Of a stretch of DNA of 64,000 nt, positions 1-8,280 are shown in pieces (position 1 is the first letter of the stretch; every line of letters starts with the position of its first letter). The translations under genes and the position numbers were made by a program. Source of the DNA: Antedon bifida (lineage: Eukaryota > Echinodermata > Crinoidea > Comatulida > Antedonidae); the NCBI GenBank assembly GCA_963402885.1, contig OY727094.1, positions 19,656,501-19,720,500 on the forward strand, in the 5' to 3' direction. Below the pieces are notes generated by a model. The model was not told the DNA's origin and ran no database searches. It worked only from the letters and a program-made list of their open reading frames with translations.

Positions 1-1905
1 CCAGCTTCAGCAAAAATAGCTGCTATAGCAGTTACACTTAATCCTTAGACTTCAATAGCACAATAGCACATCAGTAGCAACCACAACTGCTTTTCCTGCT
101 ATAGCAGAAATAGCTGCTATAGCGGTGAAACACTTAACCCTTACACTTCAATAGCATAATAGCGTATCAGTAGTAACTACAACTGCTTTTCCAGCTATAG
201 CAAAAATAGCTGCTATAGCAGTAACACTTAACCCTTAGACTTCAATAGCATAATAGCATATCAGTAGCAACCACATCTGCTATTCGAGCTATAGCAGAAA
301 TAGCTGCTATAGCAGTAACACTTAACCCTTAGACTTCAATAGCATAATAGCATATCAGTAACAACCACATCTGCTTTTTGTGCTATAGCAGTGAAACATT
401 TAACCCTTACACTTCAATAGCATAATAGCACATCAGTAGCAACCACAACTGCTTTTTCAGCTATAGCAAAAATAGCTGCTATAGCAGTGAAACATTTAAC
501 CCTTACACTTCAATAGCATAATAGCATATCAGTAGCAACCACAACTGCTTTTTCAGCTATAGCAAAAATAGCTGCTATAGCAGTAACACTTAACCCTTAG
601 ACTTCAATAGCATAATAGCAAATCAATAGCAACCATAACTGCTTTTCCAGCTATAGCAAAAATAGCTGCTATAGCAGTAACACTTAACTCCCAGACTTCA
701 ATAGCACAATAGCATATCAGTAGCAACCACAACTGCTTTTCCTGCTATAGCAGAAATAGCTGCTATAGCGGTGAAACACTTAACCCTTACACTTCAATAG
801 CATAATAGCGTATCAGTAGCAACCACAACTGCTTTTCCAGCTATAGCAAAAATAGCTGCTATAGCAGTAACACTTAACCCTTAGACTTCAATAGCATAAT
901 AGCAAATTAATAGCAACCATAACTGCTTTTCAAGCTATAGCAAAAATAGCTGCTATAGCAGTAACACTTAACCCTTGGACTTCAATAGCATAATAGCATA
1001 TCAGTAGCAACCACAACTGCTTTTCCGGCTATAGCAAAAATAGCTGCTATAGCAGTCAGACTTAACCCTTAGACTTCAATAGCACAATAGCATATCATTA
1101 GCAATCACATCTGCTTTTCGAGCTATAGCAGAAATAGCTGCTATAGCAGTGAAACACTTAACCCTTCAAATTCAATAGCAAACTAGCTTTCAGTAGCAAC
1201 CACAACTGCTTTTCCAGCTATAGCAGAAGTAGCTGCTATAGCAGAAGTAGCTGCTATAGCAGTGAAACACTTAGCCCTTACACTTTAATAGCATAATAGC
1301 ATATCAGTAGCAGCCACAACTGCTTTACGAGCTATAGCAAAAATAGCTGCTATAGCAGTAACACTTAACTCTCAGACTTCAATAGCACAATAGCATATCA
1401 GTAGCAACCACAACTGCTTTTCCTGCTATAGCAGAAATAGCTGCTATAGCGGTGAAACACTTAACCCTTACACTTCAATAGCATAATAGCGTATCAGTAG
1501 CAACTACAACTGCTTTTCCAGCTATAGCAAAAATAGCTGCTATAGCAGTAACACTTAACCCTTAGACTTCAATAGCATAATAGCAAATCAATAGCAACCA
1601 TAACTGCTTTTCCAGCTATAGCAAAAATAGCTGCTATAGCAGTAACACTTAACCCTTGGACTTCAATAGCATAATAGCATATCAGTAGCAACCACAACTG
1701 CTTTTCGAGCTATAGCAAAAATAGCTGCTATAGCAGTAACACTTAACTCTCAAACTTCAATAGCACAATAGCATATCAGTAGCAACCACAACTGCTTTTC
1801 CAGCTATGGCAGAAATAGCTGCTATAGCAGTGAAACACTTAGCCCTTAGACTTCAATAGCACAATAACATATCAGTAGCAACCACAACTGCTTTTCCAGC
1901 TATAA
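1..1905. repeat. ~95-bp tandem array, TAGC/GCTATAGC-rich
   Basis: About twenty direct copies of a ~95-bp unit. The landmark TAGCTGCTATAGC recurs at 17, 111, 207 and 301 and onward at 94-96 bp spacing. Each unit has AACTGCTTTT, a palindromic GCTATAGC core, a second copy of the core in TAGCTGCTATAGCAGT, then CACTTAACCCTTAGACTTC and AATAGCA-type motifs. Some units are shortened (around 361-480) and one carries an extra core (around 1225-1260). No ORF survives across it. The array continues off the left edge and decays into irregular TAGCA-containing sequence after about 1905. It is unrelated to the 88-bp satellite on the right. Confidence 0.93.
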
Positions 1906-2028
1906 GCAGAAATAGCAATATTAGCATAAATAGCATGGTTAAAGCAACAAATAGCAAAAAAAACCTGTATGCTACAACACAAGTATAAGCTCTGAAAACT
2001 CCAAAATAACCAATCCTGCGCTTTACTC
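1906..2028. other. Transition between tandem array and PLE tail
   Basis: Degenerate AATAGCA-containing sequence that loses the 95-bp periodicity, followed by about 60 bp with no recognisable feature. PLE homology starts at about 2028, where the sequence becomes alignable with 5250 onward. Confidence 0.5.
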
Positions 2029-2464
2029 AAATTTGGGCAGTCACATTTGCGGCAAATCTTGCAAAACTTGTTCATTGGTTGATTCTACTGAAAAATTTAA
2101 GATTAACCAAACTGGCCGCATTTTTCGGATAAGACAATCAATTAATTGTCTAACCAAAAACGTCATTTATCTCATATACTGTAATATTTGTGGCAAACAG
2201 TACGTCGGAGAAACAAAAACCACTCTCCGTATGAGAATGACACAACACAGATAAGCTATCAAAACATTAAAGCTTGATCAACCTGTAGCCGAACATTTTA
2301 ATTCAGCTTGTCACTCGATTGCAAATTTCAGAGTTATTGCAATAGACCACGATGTCAAATGGAGCGACAAAACTCGCAAAGACAAAGAAAACCACTGGGA
2401 ATTACAACTTAAAACCATAAAACCTTTTGGACTTAACATTAGGAACATACTCTCAGATCGGTAA
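2029..2464 (+). pseudogene. Penelope-like element, GIY-YIG endonuclease fragment (copy A)
   Basis: C-terminal part of a PLE polyprotein. It opens with the Cys cluster CGKSCKTC of the linker, then the GIY-YIG nuclease core, where NVIYLIYC stands for the GIY strand and KQYVGET for the YIG strand, followed by the conserved Arg and QHR helix. In PLEs this domain nicks target DNA for integration. An in-frame TAA right after QHR, where copy C has a TCA Ser codon, interrupts the frame. Beyond it the coding sequence is still readable through HWELQLKTIKPFGLN to a natural TAA at 2462-2464. Copy A keeps about 125 bp of the domain that copy C has lost. The RT half is absent. The family assignment is firm; the copy is dead. 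Confidence 0.88.
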
Positions 2465-2533
2465 AATTATTAATATATATACAGCATTTTCATTTTTCAG
2501 TAATTTGCCTTTGGATTTATATATATATATGCA

Positions 2534-2566
2534 CTGATGAAGGGCTAGTGTTGCCCGAATGCTCTG
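2534..2566 (+). ncRNA. Degenerate hammerhead-like core in PLE tail
   Basis: CTGATGA followed by a GGGC/GCCC hairpin, but the catalytic GAAA box is GAAT, which should abolish activity. It is a diverged copy of the motif at 2751 and 5816. Confidence 0.35.
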
Positions 2567-2750
2567 CTTTAAGCTGTTTTTTAGTTTCATTCCAAAATTG
2601 TTTATATCTCTACCAATCTACCTTCTTTGTTTTCTACTCTTATTCAGACTCCACCCTGCCTCCTTTTGTTGTATTTCTTTTATTCCTGTCCACCCAGCCA
2701 GCACTTGCCAGCTCTTATACTATGACGTTATCCAAATTCCTTCACTTGCA

Positions 2751-2786
2751 CTGATGAAGGGCTAGTGTTGCCCGAAAGCTCTGCTA
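2751..2786 (+). ncRNA. Hammerhead-like ribozyme core in PLE tail
   Basis: CTGATGA, then a 4-bp GGGC/GCCC helix with a 7-nt loop, then GAAA, then AGC-TCT-GCT, which forms a 3-bp helix III, and a UA cleavage-type dinucleotide. The order matches a type I hammerhead with the minimal helix III reported for PLE ribozymes. Two weaknesses: one extra A lies between CTGATGA and helix II, and no convincing helix I pairs the flanks. Identical sequence recurs at 5816. The activity call is inference. Confidence 0.45.
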
Positions 2787-2891
2787 ACTTTTCTGGCTGT
2801 TTTACTTCTCGTTTTGATTTAGCTTTTCGCTTTTATTTTGTATCTCCATTGAGATCCAGCCACTGTTACCCACAGCATTGTCATTTTTTCA

Positions 2892-2943
2892 GTAATTTGC
2901 CTTTGGATTTATATATATATATATAAATCCAAAGGCAAATTAC
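2892..2943. repeat. Perfect 52-bp palindrome at PLE tail junction
   Basis: Arms of 19 bp (GTAATTTGCCTTTGGATTT and its exact reverse complement) flank a self-complementary 14-bp (AT)7 centre. It is formed by the end of PLE copy A meeting an inverted scrap of the same 3' terminus, after which copy B begins at about 2946. Confidence 0.95.
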
Positions 2944-2945
2944 AA

Positions 2946-3024
2946 AGTAAACCACTGGGAATTACTACTTAAAACCACAAAACCTTTTGGACTTAACATT
3001 AGGAACATACTCCTAGATCGGTAA
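2946..3024 (+). pseudogene. PLE GIY-YIG C-terminal scrap (copy B)
   Basis: About 26 codons matching the end of the PLE ORF (HWELLLKTTKPFGLN region) to the TAA at 3022-3024, nearly identical to the end of copy C. All upstream coding sequence is missing, so this is a severely 5'-truncated copy starting directly after the palindrome. Confidence 0.8.
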
Positions 3025-3169
3025 AATTATTCCATTGACTACCAAAATTTAAGTTTCAATATTAACCACCATTTTAGCTGTTTTTTTAGTTCCATTCCAA
3101 AATTGTTTATATCTCTACCAAGCTACCTTCTTTGTTTTCTACTATTGTTCAGTCTCCACCCACTATTCA

Positions 3170-3178
3170 ACACGCTGT
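3170..3178. repeat. Left target-site duplication of SINE-like element
   Basis: ACACGCTGT is present here and again at 3434-3442. Uninterrupted PLE copy C has the word only once, near 5719. Confidence 0.85.
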
Positions 3179-3433
3179 ATATATATATATATATATATAT
3201 ACATTAGGCAAAGAAAATTAATTCTAAACCGCCCGGTGATATACTGAAATTTAATTAATTAATTTGAAACGATAGAGATGAGGAAATCTGTGAGAATGAG
3301 AAAAATTCGCCCCAACCGAGACTCGAACTCGGACCGTCTGCTTGATATGCAGTTGCCCTAACCATTAGGGCTTTCATGGTATTGTACAAACTCGATTGGA
3401 TAGCGACTCTTTTATATATATATATATATATAT
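3179..3433 (-). mobile_element. tRNA-derived SINE-like element, (TA)n at both ends
   Basis: A ~255-bp insertion in PLE copy B bounded by the 9-bp direct repeat ACACGCTGT. Read on the - strand: (TA)n, a ~40-nt leader starting GAGTCGCTATCCAATCGAG, a tRNA-like region, a T-rich stretch, a ~110-nt body with TTAATTAATTAA and CACCGGGCGG, ending near TTTGCCTAATG then (TA)n. The same unit recurs at 5976-6221 and three times at 13853-14815. Direct repeats and multiple copies mark it as mobile. The (TA)n at both ends is odd for a SINE, which normally has only a 3' tail. Confidence 0.75.
3308..3371 (-). pseudogene. tRNA relic inside SINE-like element
   Basis: The T-arm with TTCGAGT loop, anticodon arm with ATATCAA loop and most of the D-loop are intact, but compared with the copies at 13893, 14259 and 14625 it lacks about 8 nt covering the 5' acceptor strand and the start of the A box. 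It cannot fold a complete tRNA. Confidence 0.7.
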
Positions 3434-3442
3434 ACACGCTGT
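3434..3442. repeat. Right target-site duplication of SINE-like element
   Basis: Second copy of ACACGCTGT, after which the PLE UTR resumes. Confidence 0.85.
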
Positions 3443-3532
3443 TTCTATTGTTATATTTCTTTTATTCCTGTCCACCCAGGCAGCACTTGCCAACTCATAT
3501 GCTATGACTTTATCCAAATTCCCTCACTTGCA

Positions 3533-3568
3533 CTGATGAAGGGCTAGTGTTGCCCAAAAGCTCTGCTA
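3533..3568 (+). ncRNA. Degenerate hammerhead-like core in PLE tail (copy B)
   Basis: Same fold as 2751-2786, but the GAAA box reads AAAA (GCCC then AAAAGC), so the catalytic G is lost. Confidence 0.35.
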
Positions 3569-3702
3569 ACTTTTCTGGCTGTTCACTTTATCGTTTTGAT
3601 TTAGCTTTTCGCTTTTTTTATTTGTATCTCCATTGAGATCCAGCCACTGATACCCACAGCATTGTCATTTTTTTCAGTAATTTGCCTTTGGATTTATATA
3701 TA

Positions 3703-3801
3703 TACAATAAAATAAAAACTATGAACTTGGTTACTTCATGTTGCTTTATTACTACAAATTTGTTTCATATGACCAGCAAAGCTGGCCACACTCATCAGGT
3801 A
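3703..3801 (-). mobile_element. Neptune-like PLE 3' end fragment
   Basis: About 99 bp nearly identical to 6222-6320, the 3' end of the Neptune-like PLE on the - strand. Its outer end abuts (TA)n as in the other copy. At 3802 it is fused directly to the body of the + strand PLE copy C, producing a mosaic of two PLE families. Confidence 0.75.
3750..3801 (-). ncRNA. Candidate hammerhead ribozyme, PLE 3' end
   Basis: On the - strand: UAC, CUGAUGA, an 11-bp helix II (GUGUGGCCAGC against GCUGGUCAUAU, including G-U pairs, UUU loop), GAAA, a self-complementary ACAAAUUUGU helix III, UA as the cleavage site, then GUA, which pairs with UAC as helix I. All conserved hammerhead boxes are present in type I order. 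The fold is identical at 6269-6320. Hammerheads are an established feature of PLEs; activity here is inferred. Confidence 0.65.
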
Positions 3802-5570
3802 TTGAGGAGGATGTACAAAACTACGTCCCGAGTCCAGATAAACGTGACAATCTCTCAAAACAAGAGAGGCAAGCCATTGCCACATTGCGTCAGCGTAATG
3901 ATATTATCATTAAACCCGCTGATAAAGGTTCTGCCACTGTTGCCATGGACATCAAATTTTATGAAGAGGAGTCCTTAAGACAGCTAAACAATCCTCTTCA
4001 TTATCGTAAACGTACAACGGATCCCACCCCCGAACTACATCGATCCTAAGATTGGACCTCATTTGGCACAGGTCAATCCAGTTCCAGGCAGATTTTATTT
4101 CCTACCTAAAATCCACAAAGCAGGCAATCCTGGTAGACCCATTATTTCGGGCAATGGCACTGCTACAGAGAAAATTTCTGAATAATGTGGATGATTTACT
4201 TAGACCATATGTGACTGATCTCCCTTCGTACATTCAGGACTCCACGGACTTTATCCGCAAAATTAACCAAATTCAAAATTTACCTAATAATTCTGTTCTG
4301 GCTACATTAGATGTTTCATCATTGTATACTAATAGGCCTATCCCTCACGAAGAAGGAGCCGACGCATGTATTTTAAATTACATACAAATTCCAGGCAAAA
4401 CGCCTACTAAAGCTCATTTACGAGAACTGGTCATGTTGATTTTAACCAACAACAATTTTATTTTTGGAAATGACCATTACCTTCAAATTCATGGGCACAA
4501 AAATGGCGCCATCTTTTGCAAATTTATTTATGGGACAATTTGAGGCCAATTTTCTGTCCCTCCAACCAAATAAACCACTTGTTTGGTTTAGATACATTGA
4601 CGACATCTTCATGATCTGGACCCATGGTGAAGATAATTTGGAATCTTTTCTTCTCAATATTAATTCAGCCCACCCAACTATCAAATTTACAGCTACCAAA
4701 TCCACTAGTAGCGTTGATTTTTTGGACACTATAGTGACCATAGAAAATGGTACACTCAAAACTGATCTATTCCGTAAACCTACGGATAAAAATATGTACC
4801 TGCTCCCTAGCAGTTGTCACCCCCGACACTGTACTAAAAACATACCGTACAGTCAAGCATTACGTATCAGACGTATCTGTTCTTCAGATTTAGATTTTCA
4901 GAATCGTACCGAAGAACTAACCGGACATCTCCGGAATAGAAATTACAAGAAGGAATACATCGAAACTGCTATAAAGAAAGCAAAAAGATATTCCTCGATG
5001 TCAAACACTGACGTACAAACCACGTCAGCCAAAAAAATCGACCAGAGTGCCATTGGTGACAACCTACCACCCTAGGTTGCCTCCATTACGGGCTATTATT
5101 GAGAAACATCAGCCCATTCTACAGTCCACCGAACGTCTCAGGACTGTTTTTCCGGAACCACCCATTATTGCATTTCGTAGACCTCCCAACCTTCGTGATA
5201 TATTAGTCAGATCCAAATTTAAGAGGGAAATTAACTCTCATGACAGCCAAAATTTGGGCAGTCACTTTTGCGGCAAATCTTGCAAAACTTGTTCATTGGT
5301 TGATTCTACTGAAAAATTTGAGAGTAACCAAACTGGCCGCATTTTTCGGATAAGACAATCAATTAACTAACCAAAAACGTCATTTATCTCATATACTGTA
5401 ATATTTGTGGCAAACAGTACGTCGGAGAAACAAAAAGCACTCTCCGTATGAGGATGACACAACATAGATCAGCTATCAAAACATTAAACAAAGAAAACCA
5501 CTGGGAATTACTACTTAAAACCACAAAACCTTTTGGACTTAACATGAGGAACATACTCCCAGATCGGTAA
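3802..5570 (+). pseudogene. PLE reverse transcriptase plus GIY-YIG endonuclease, frameshifted
   Basis: A PLE polyprotein spread over all three + frames. In order: DIIIKPADKGSATV (about 3900-3950); [14 protein letters not shown] (about 4078-4120); NNSVLATLDVSSLYTN, the first catalytic-Asp motif (about 4290-4335); GTKMAPSFANLFMGQFE (about 4492-4545); FRYIDDIFMIW with the YIDD catalytic pair (about 4588-4620); SSVDFLDT; a basic linker; the Cys cluster CGKSCKTC; then GIY-YIG (NVIYLIYC and KQYVGET) to the TAA at 5568-5570. Frame breaks lie near 4030-4050, 4180, 4400-4490 and 5050-5075. A 4-bp loss near 5368 and a ~125-bp deletion within the nuclease domain, both relative to copy A, complete the damage. 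It is non-functional. Confidence 0.88.
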
Positions 5571-5975
5571 AATTATTCCATTGACTACCAAAATTTAAGT
5601 TTCAATATTAACCACCATTTTAGCTGTTTTTTTTAGTTCCATTCCAACATTTTTTATATCTCTACCAAGCTACCTTCTTTGTTTTCTACTCTTGTTCAGT
5701 CTCCACCCACTATTCAACACGCTGTTTCTATTGTTATATTTCTTTTATTCCTGTCCACCCAGGCAGCACTTGCCAACTCATATGCTATGACTTTATCCAA
5801 ATTCCCTCACTTGCACTGATGAAGGGCTAGTGTTGCCCGAAAGCTCTGCTAACTTTTCTGGCTGTTTACTTTATCGTTTTGATTTCGCTTTTTTTTTTGT
5901 ATCTCCATTGAGATCCAGCCACTGATACCCACAGCATTGTCATTTTTTTTCATTAATTGGCCTTTGGATTTATAT
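5571..5975 (+). repeat. PLE 3' untranslated region (copy C)
   Basis: Uninterrupted reference copy of the PLE 3' UTR: pyrimidine-rich, containing CACGCTGTTTCTATTG (the site split in copy B), the hammerhead-like core at 5816, ATCTCCATTGAGATCC, and the terminal motif running into (TA)n from about 5971. Confidence 0.85.
5816..5850 (+). ncRNA. Hammerhead-like ribozyme core in PLE tail (copy C)
   Basis: Same as 2751-2786: CTGATGA, GGGC/GCCC helix II with 7-nt loop, intact GAAA, 3-bp helix III AGC-TCT-GCT, UA. It has the same extra A and no clear helix I. Confidence 0.45.
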
Positions 5976-6221
5976 ATATATATATATATATATATACATT
6001 AGGCAAAGAACATTAATTCTAAACCGCCCGGTGATATACTGAAATTTAATTAATTAATTTGAAACGATAGAGATGAGGAAATCTGTGAGAATGAGAAAAA
6101 TTCGCCCCAACCGAGACTCGAACTCGGACCGTCTGCTTGATATGCAGTTTCCCTAATCATTAGGGCTTTCATGGTATTGTTCAAACTCGATTGGATAGCG
6201 ACTCTTATATATATATATATA
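5976..6221 (-). mobile_element. tRNA-derived SINE-like element (second copy)
   Basis: Near-identical to 3179-3433, again bracketed by (TA)n, this time lying in the terminal TA tract of PLE copy C. A target duplication cannot be resolved because both flanks are TA repeats. The tRNA relic (6103-6166) has the same 5' acceptor loss as the copy at 3308, so these two share a recent ancestor distinct from the three complete copies at 13.9-14.7 kb. Confidence 0.75.
6103..6166 (-). pseudogene. tRNA relic inside SINE-like element
   Basis: Complete T-arm and ATATCAA anticodon loop, but the 5' acceptor strand and part of the A box are missing, and there is an additional D-loop substitution relative to the copy at 3308. 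Confidence 0.7.
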
Positions 6222-6268
6222 CACAATAAAATAAAAACTATGAACTTGGTTACTTCATGTTGCTTTAA

Positions 6269-6320
6269 TACTACAAATTTGTTTCATATGACCAGCAAAG
6301 CTGGCCACACTCATCAGGTA
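6269..6320 (-). ncRNA. Candidate hammerhead ribozyme, Neptune-like PLE 3' UTR
   Basis: Complete type I layout on the - strand: helix I UAC/GUA, CUGAUGA (complement of 6311-6317), helix II of 11 bp with UUU loop (6286-6310), GAA (6283-6285), helix III ACAAAUUUGU (6273-6282), cleavage after A (6272). The core is identical to 3750-3801, although their flanks differ. It lies downstream of the GIY-YIG stop, as expected for a PLE-encoded ribozyme. Confidence 0.68.
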
Positions 6321-6419
6321 ATGTACAAAGCATGAATGACACAAAATATAAGAGCTACTTGTTAATGAATGATCAGGAAGCGGTTGTTTATTGGGTTATA
6401 AATGCCTATTGTTTACTAA

Positions 6420-7520
6420 TTAGGAATTTCTTTCTATGCTACAAGTTGATACCAGCTCGTTCCTGTTGTTCAGTGAGCATAGTTTGGGATGACATATAAT
6501 TATATATTTCTCATACAGGCATAAATTACAACGTTTGGTAATGTTCGAATATGCTTTACACTTCTTTAGAATTTTCCAATTAATAGAGTATTGCACATTT
6601 GAGTCCCTAAGGCTGGAAAAGATAGTCCCCTTTCATGAATACCCGAGAGTCCATATATATTTACTTAGTTCTGTACTATTCTTATGTTTCTCATTGCGAA
6701 ATGAGCTAGCGTGGTTTCTGTATCTAGTTTTAAATTCATTTTCCGTTATTCCGACATATGTTTCTTGTTTTTCGTTGTCCTCTCGGGTTACAGTGGCTTG
6801 GTATATTATTCCTTTTGAAAGGCATTTACCAGGTAGGGGCCATTCGTTGCCATAAACGGCAGTTGCACTTGGGGTCGTCAAGTTCGCTTACTGTTTCTTT
6901 CATCAATACAGCTTTATTATGCGCATTAATGGCACTGTTGATGTTAGGCATACAACTATATCTCAGTTTTAAAGTGTTCCTGTTGAGTATTTTCCTAAGT
7001 TTGTGTCCTACCGGTAAGCATTCGTTTACTAAACGCAGAAACTTGTGTCCAATATCTGTGGATACGTTTTTGGTATATGGTGGATTGAACCAGATAATGT
7101 TCCGTTTGCGTGTTTTTTTCTTTGTTGATGTCTCTGGGTTAAAGTTTAACTCATAAGTGTATCCGCTCTGTTTAAGGGCTTCTTGGTATGGTGGTATAGC
7201 TTTGGTAAACGATTCCTCATCAGATGAAATATTCGACAGTCTTCGGTTTATAGCTAATGGAATGTTCTGGATTATTGAAGGCGGGTGATTGCTATCGCGG
7301 TGTACATACAATGGCGAATTATTGGTTTGGCGTAAGGCATAAAAGTACCTGCTCTCAAGTCTAGCGTTATATCAAGGTAATTTACTACTTTCTTATTAGC
7401 TTCTATGGTCAATTTAAAACCATTTTCACTAAATACTTTGCATATGTCTTTCTTGATTGATTCAATTTTTCGAGGTGATTCTTTAAAAACAGCTAAACCA
7501 TCATCACGATATATATATAT
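6420..7520 (-). pseudogene. Neptune-like PLE RT (C-terminal part) and GIY-YIG endonuclease
   Basis: Read on the - strand: [10 protein letters not shown], the RT active site with its Asp pair, at the truncated start; [46 protein letters not shown]-like NIIWFNPPYTKNV; GHKLRKILNRNTLKLRYSC; a Cys-rich CNC segment; then GIY-YIG with GIIYQAT and ETYVGIT and the helix NSTELSKYIW. Degraded C-terminal coding continues (TKRCNLCLYEKY and NNRNELVSTC) to a stop at 6420-6422. Frame breaks lie near 7310, 6850 and 6640. PLE enzymes use target-primed reverse transcription with the GIY-YIG nuclease supplying the nick. It is non-functional here. Confidence 0.85.
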
Positions 7521-8280
7521 ACGTGCGCGTGAGTTTTTATTTGCTAATATTTTTACCCTTGACCTGAAGTTTACGTGTAGTGTGATATGTGATAATGAAT
7601 TATGGAGAAATATATGTTTCATAATGTGATTTCACAAAATGGCGTATAAATGACGTCACAGATGAGTGATCACGCTGAAAAGCTTATTAGGACTAAGTTA
7701 AATTATTTGAAAGACATTGTGAAATTCTTGTGATCATTGCCATTCAACTTTTTGAGATAATTGTTACACAAAAAGTGTACATGAAAGAAGAATAATATTT
7801 TAATTTAAGTACAATAACAATACCTAATAAGGAAAATCGTATTTATCTTAATACGAAGGAGACCTTTTTCATTGTACATTTAAAAACAATTTATTTACAT
7901 AATTGGAAAATTATGACAATAAACAAAGGAAAATCGAATAGATATTAGTAAAACTATATTCAGAATTTAAAAAAAGCTATCCTACGATACCGAACAGTAA
8001 AGTATTTGAGAAAATTAAAATGTTGACCTGAGCTTTATTGGTCACGTGACTTGTTTATTGTTAAATAACTATGTAACTATGCATTTTTGGATATGAATGT
8101 AATGGGATAAAATGATCTGTATTACACATTCCCCTTCCGATGATACCATGGATGACAAAGTTCAGTGTGGAATGGTTACTAGTTCCTAGTTCCTTATTCA
8201 AATTCAAGGGTTAGGGTTAGGCAGTCAAATATTTTTAAAAACAGATTTTAATACGTAATAACTGTCTAATTGAGTTGTTA
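7521..8280. other. No gene seen; AT-rich unique sequence
   Basis: No ORF, RNA or repeat that I can support. It includes a TGACGTCA palindrome near 7652 and a short GGGTTAGGGTTAGG run at 8208-8221, about two telomere-type units, too short to call an interstitial telomeric site. Confidence 0.5.

Larger units (their letters stand above)
2465..2891 (+). repeat. PLE 3' untranslated tail, rearranged (copy A)
   Basis: After the stop the sequence jumps to the extreme 3' end motif (CAGTAATTTGCCTTTGGA plus TA repeats, about 2500-2530), then starts again with a second 3' UTR segment ending in the same motif near 2892. The same UTR blocks occur at 3025-3694 and 5571-5975, so this copy carries a partial tandem duplication of its tail, a common outcome of PLE retrotransposition. 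The UTR contains hammerhead-like cores annotated separately. The small ORFs here are out-of-frame noise. Confidence 0.8.
3025..3702 (+). repeat. PLE 3' untranslated tail (copy B), split by a SINE-like insertion
   Basis: The same 3' UTR as 5571-5975: a segment from the stop codon to CACGCTGT, the SINE-like insertion at 3179-3433, then the continuation through the hammerhead-like core near 3533 to the terminal motif CAGTAATTTGCCTTTGG and TA repeats. Alignment with copy C shows the interruption directly, because copy C reads through this point without a break. Confidence 0.85.
3802..5975 (+). mobile_element. Penelope/Poseidon-like retroelement, 5'-truncated (copy C)
   Basis: The longest PLE copy in the window: RT domain, linker, GIY-YIG domain and complete 3' UTR ending in the TTTGGATTT plus (TA)n terminus. 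The N-terminal region normally ahead of the PLE RT domain is missing, replaced by a Neptune-like 3' end fragment. It is followed by a SINE-like insertion in its terminal TA tract. Confidence 0.85.
6222..7520 (-). mobile_element. Neptune-like Penelope-like element, 5'-truncated
   Basis: Second PLE family, on the - strand. It starts inside the RT domain at the catalytic motif, right beside an (AT)n tract (about 7505-7520), and runs through thumb, linker and GIY-YIG to a ~200-bp 3' UTR with a hammerhead-like fold, ending at (TA)n at 6221. The protein differs clearly from copies A-C, matching the PLE group whose GIY-YIG contains the ETYVGITENEFKTRYRNH type of motif. Confidence 0.82.

Noticed and set aside
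6535..6855. + strand ORF of 106 codons, and 6758-7156 (132 codons)
   Set aside because: Both are antisense shadows of the Neptune-like PLE coding sequence on the - strand.
7405..7629. 74-codon + strand ORF
   Set aside because: Antisense to the PLE RT segment on the - strand.
8208..8221. Interstitial telomeric repeat GGGTTAGGGTTAGG
   Set aside because: Only about two units; expected by chance in a 64-kb AT-rich window.
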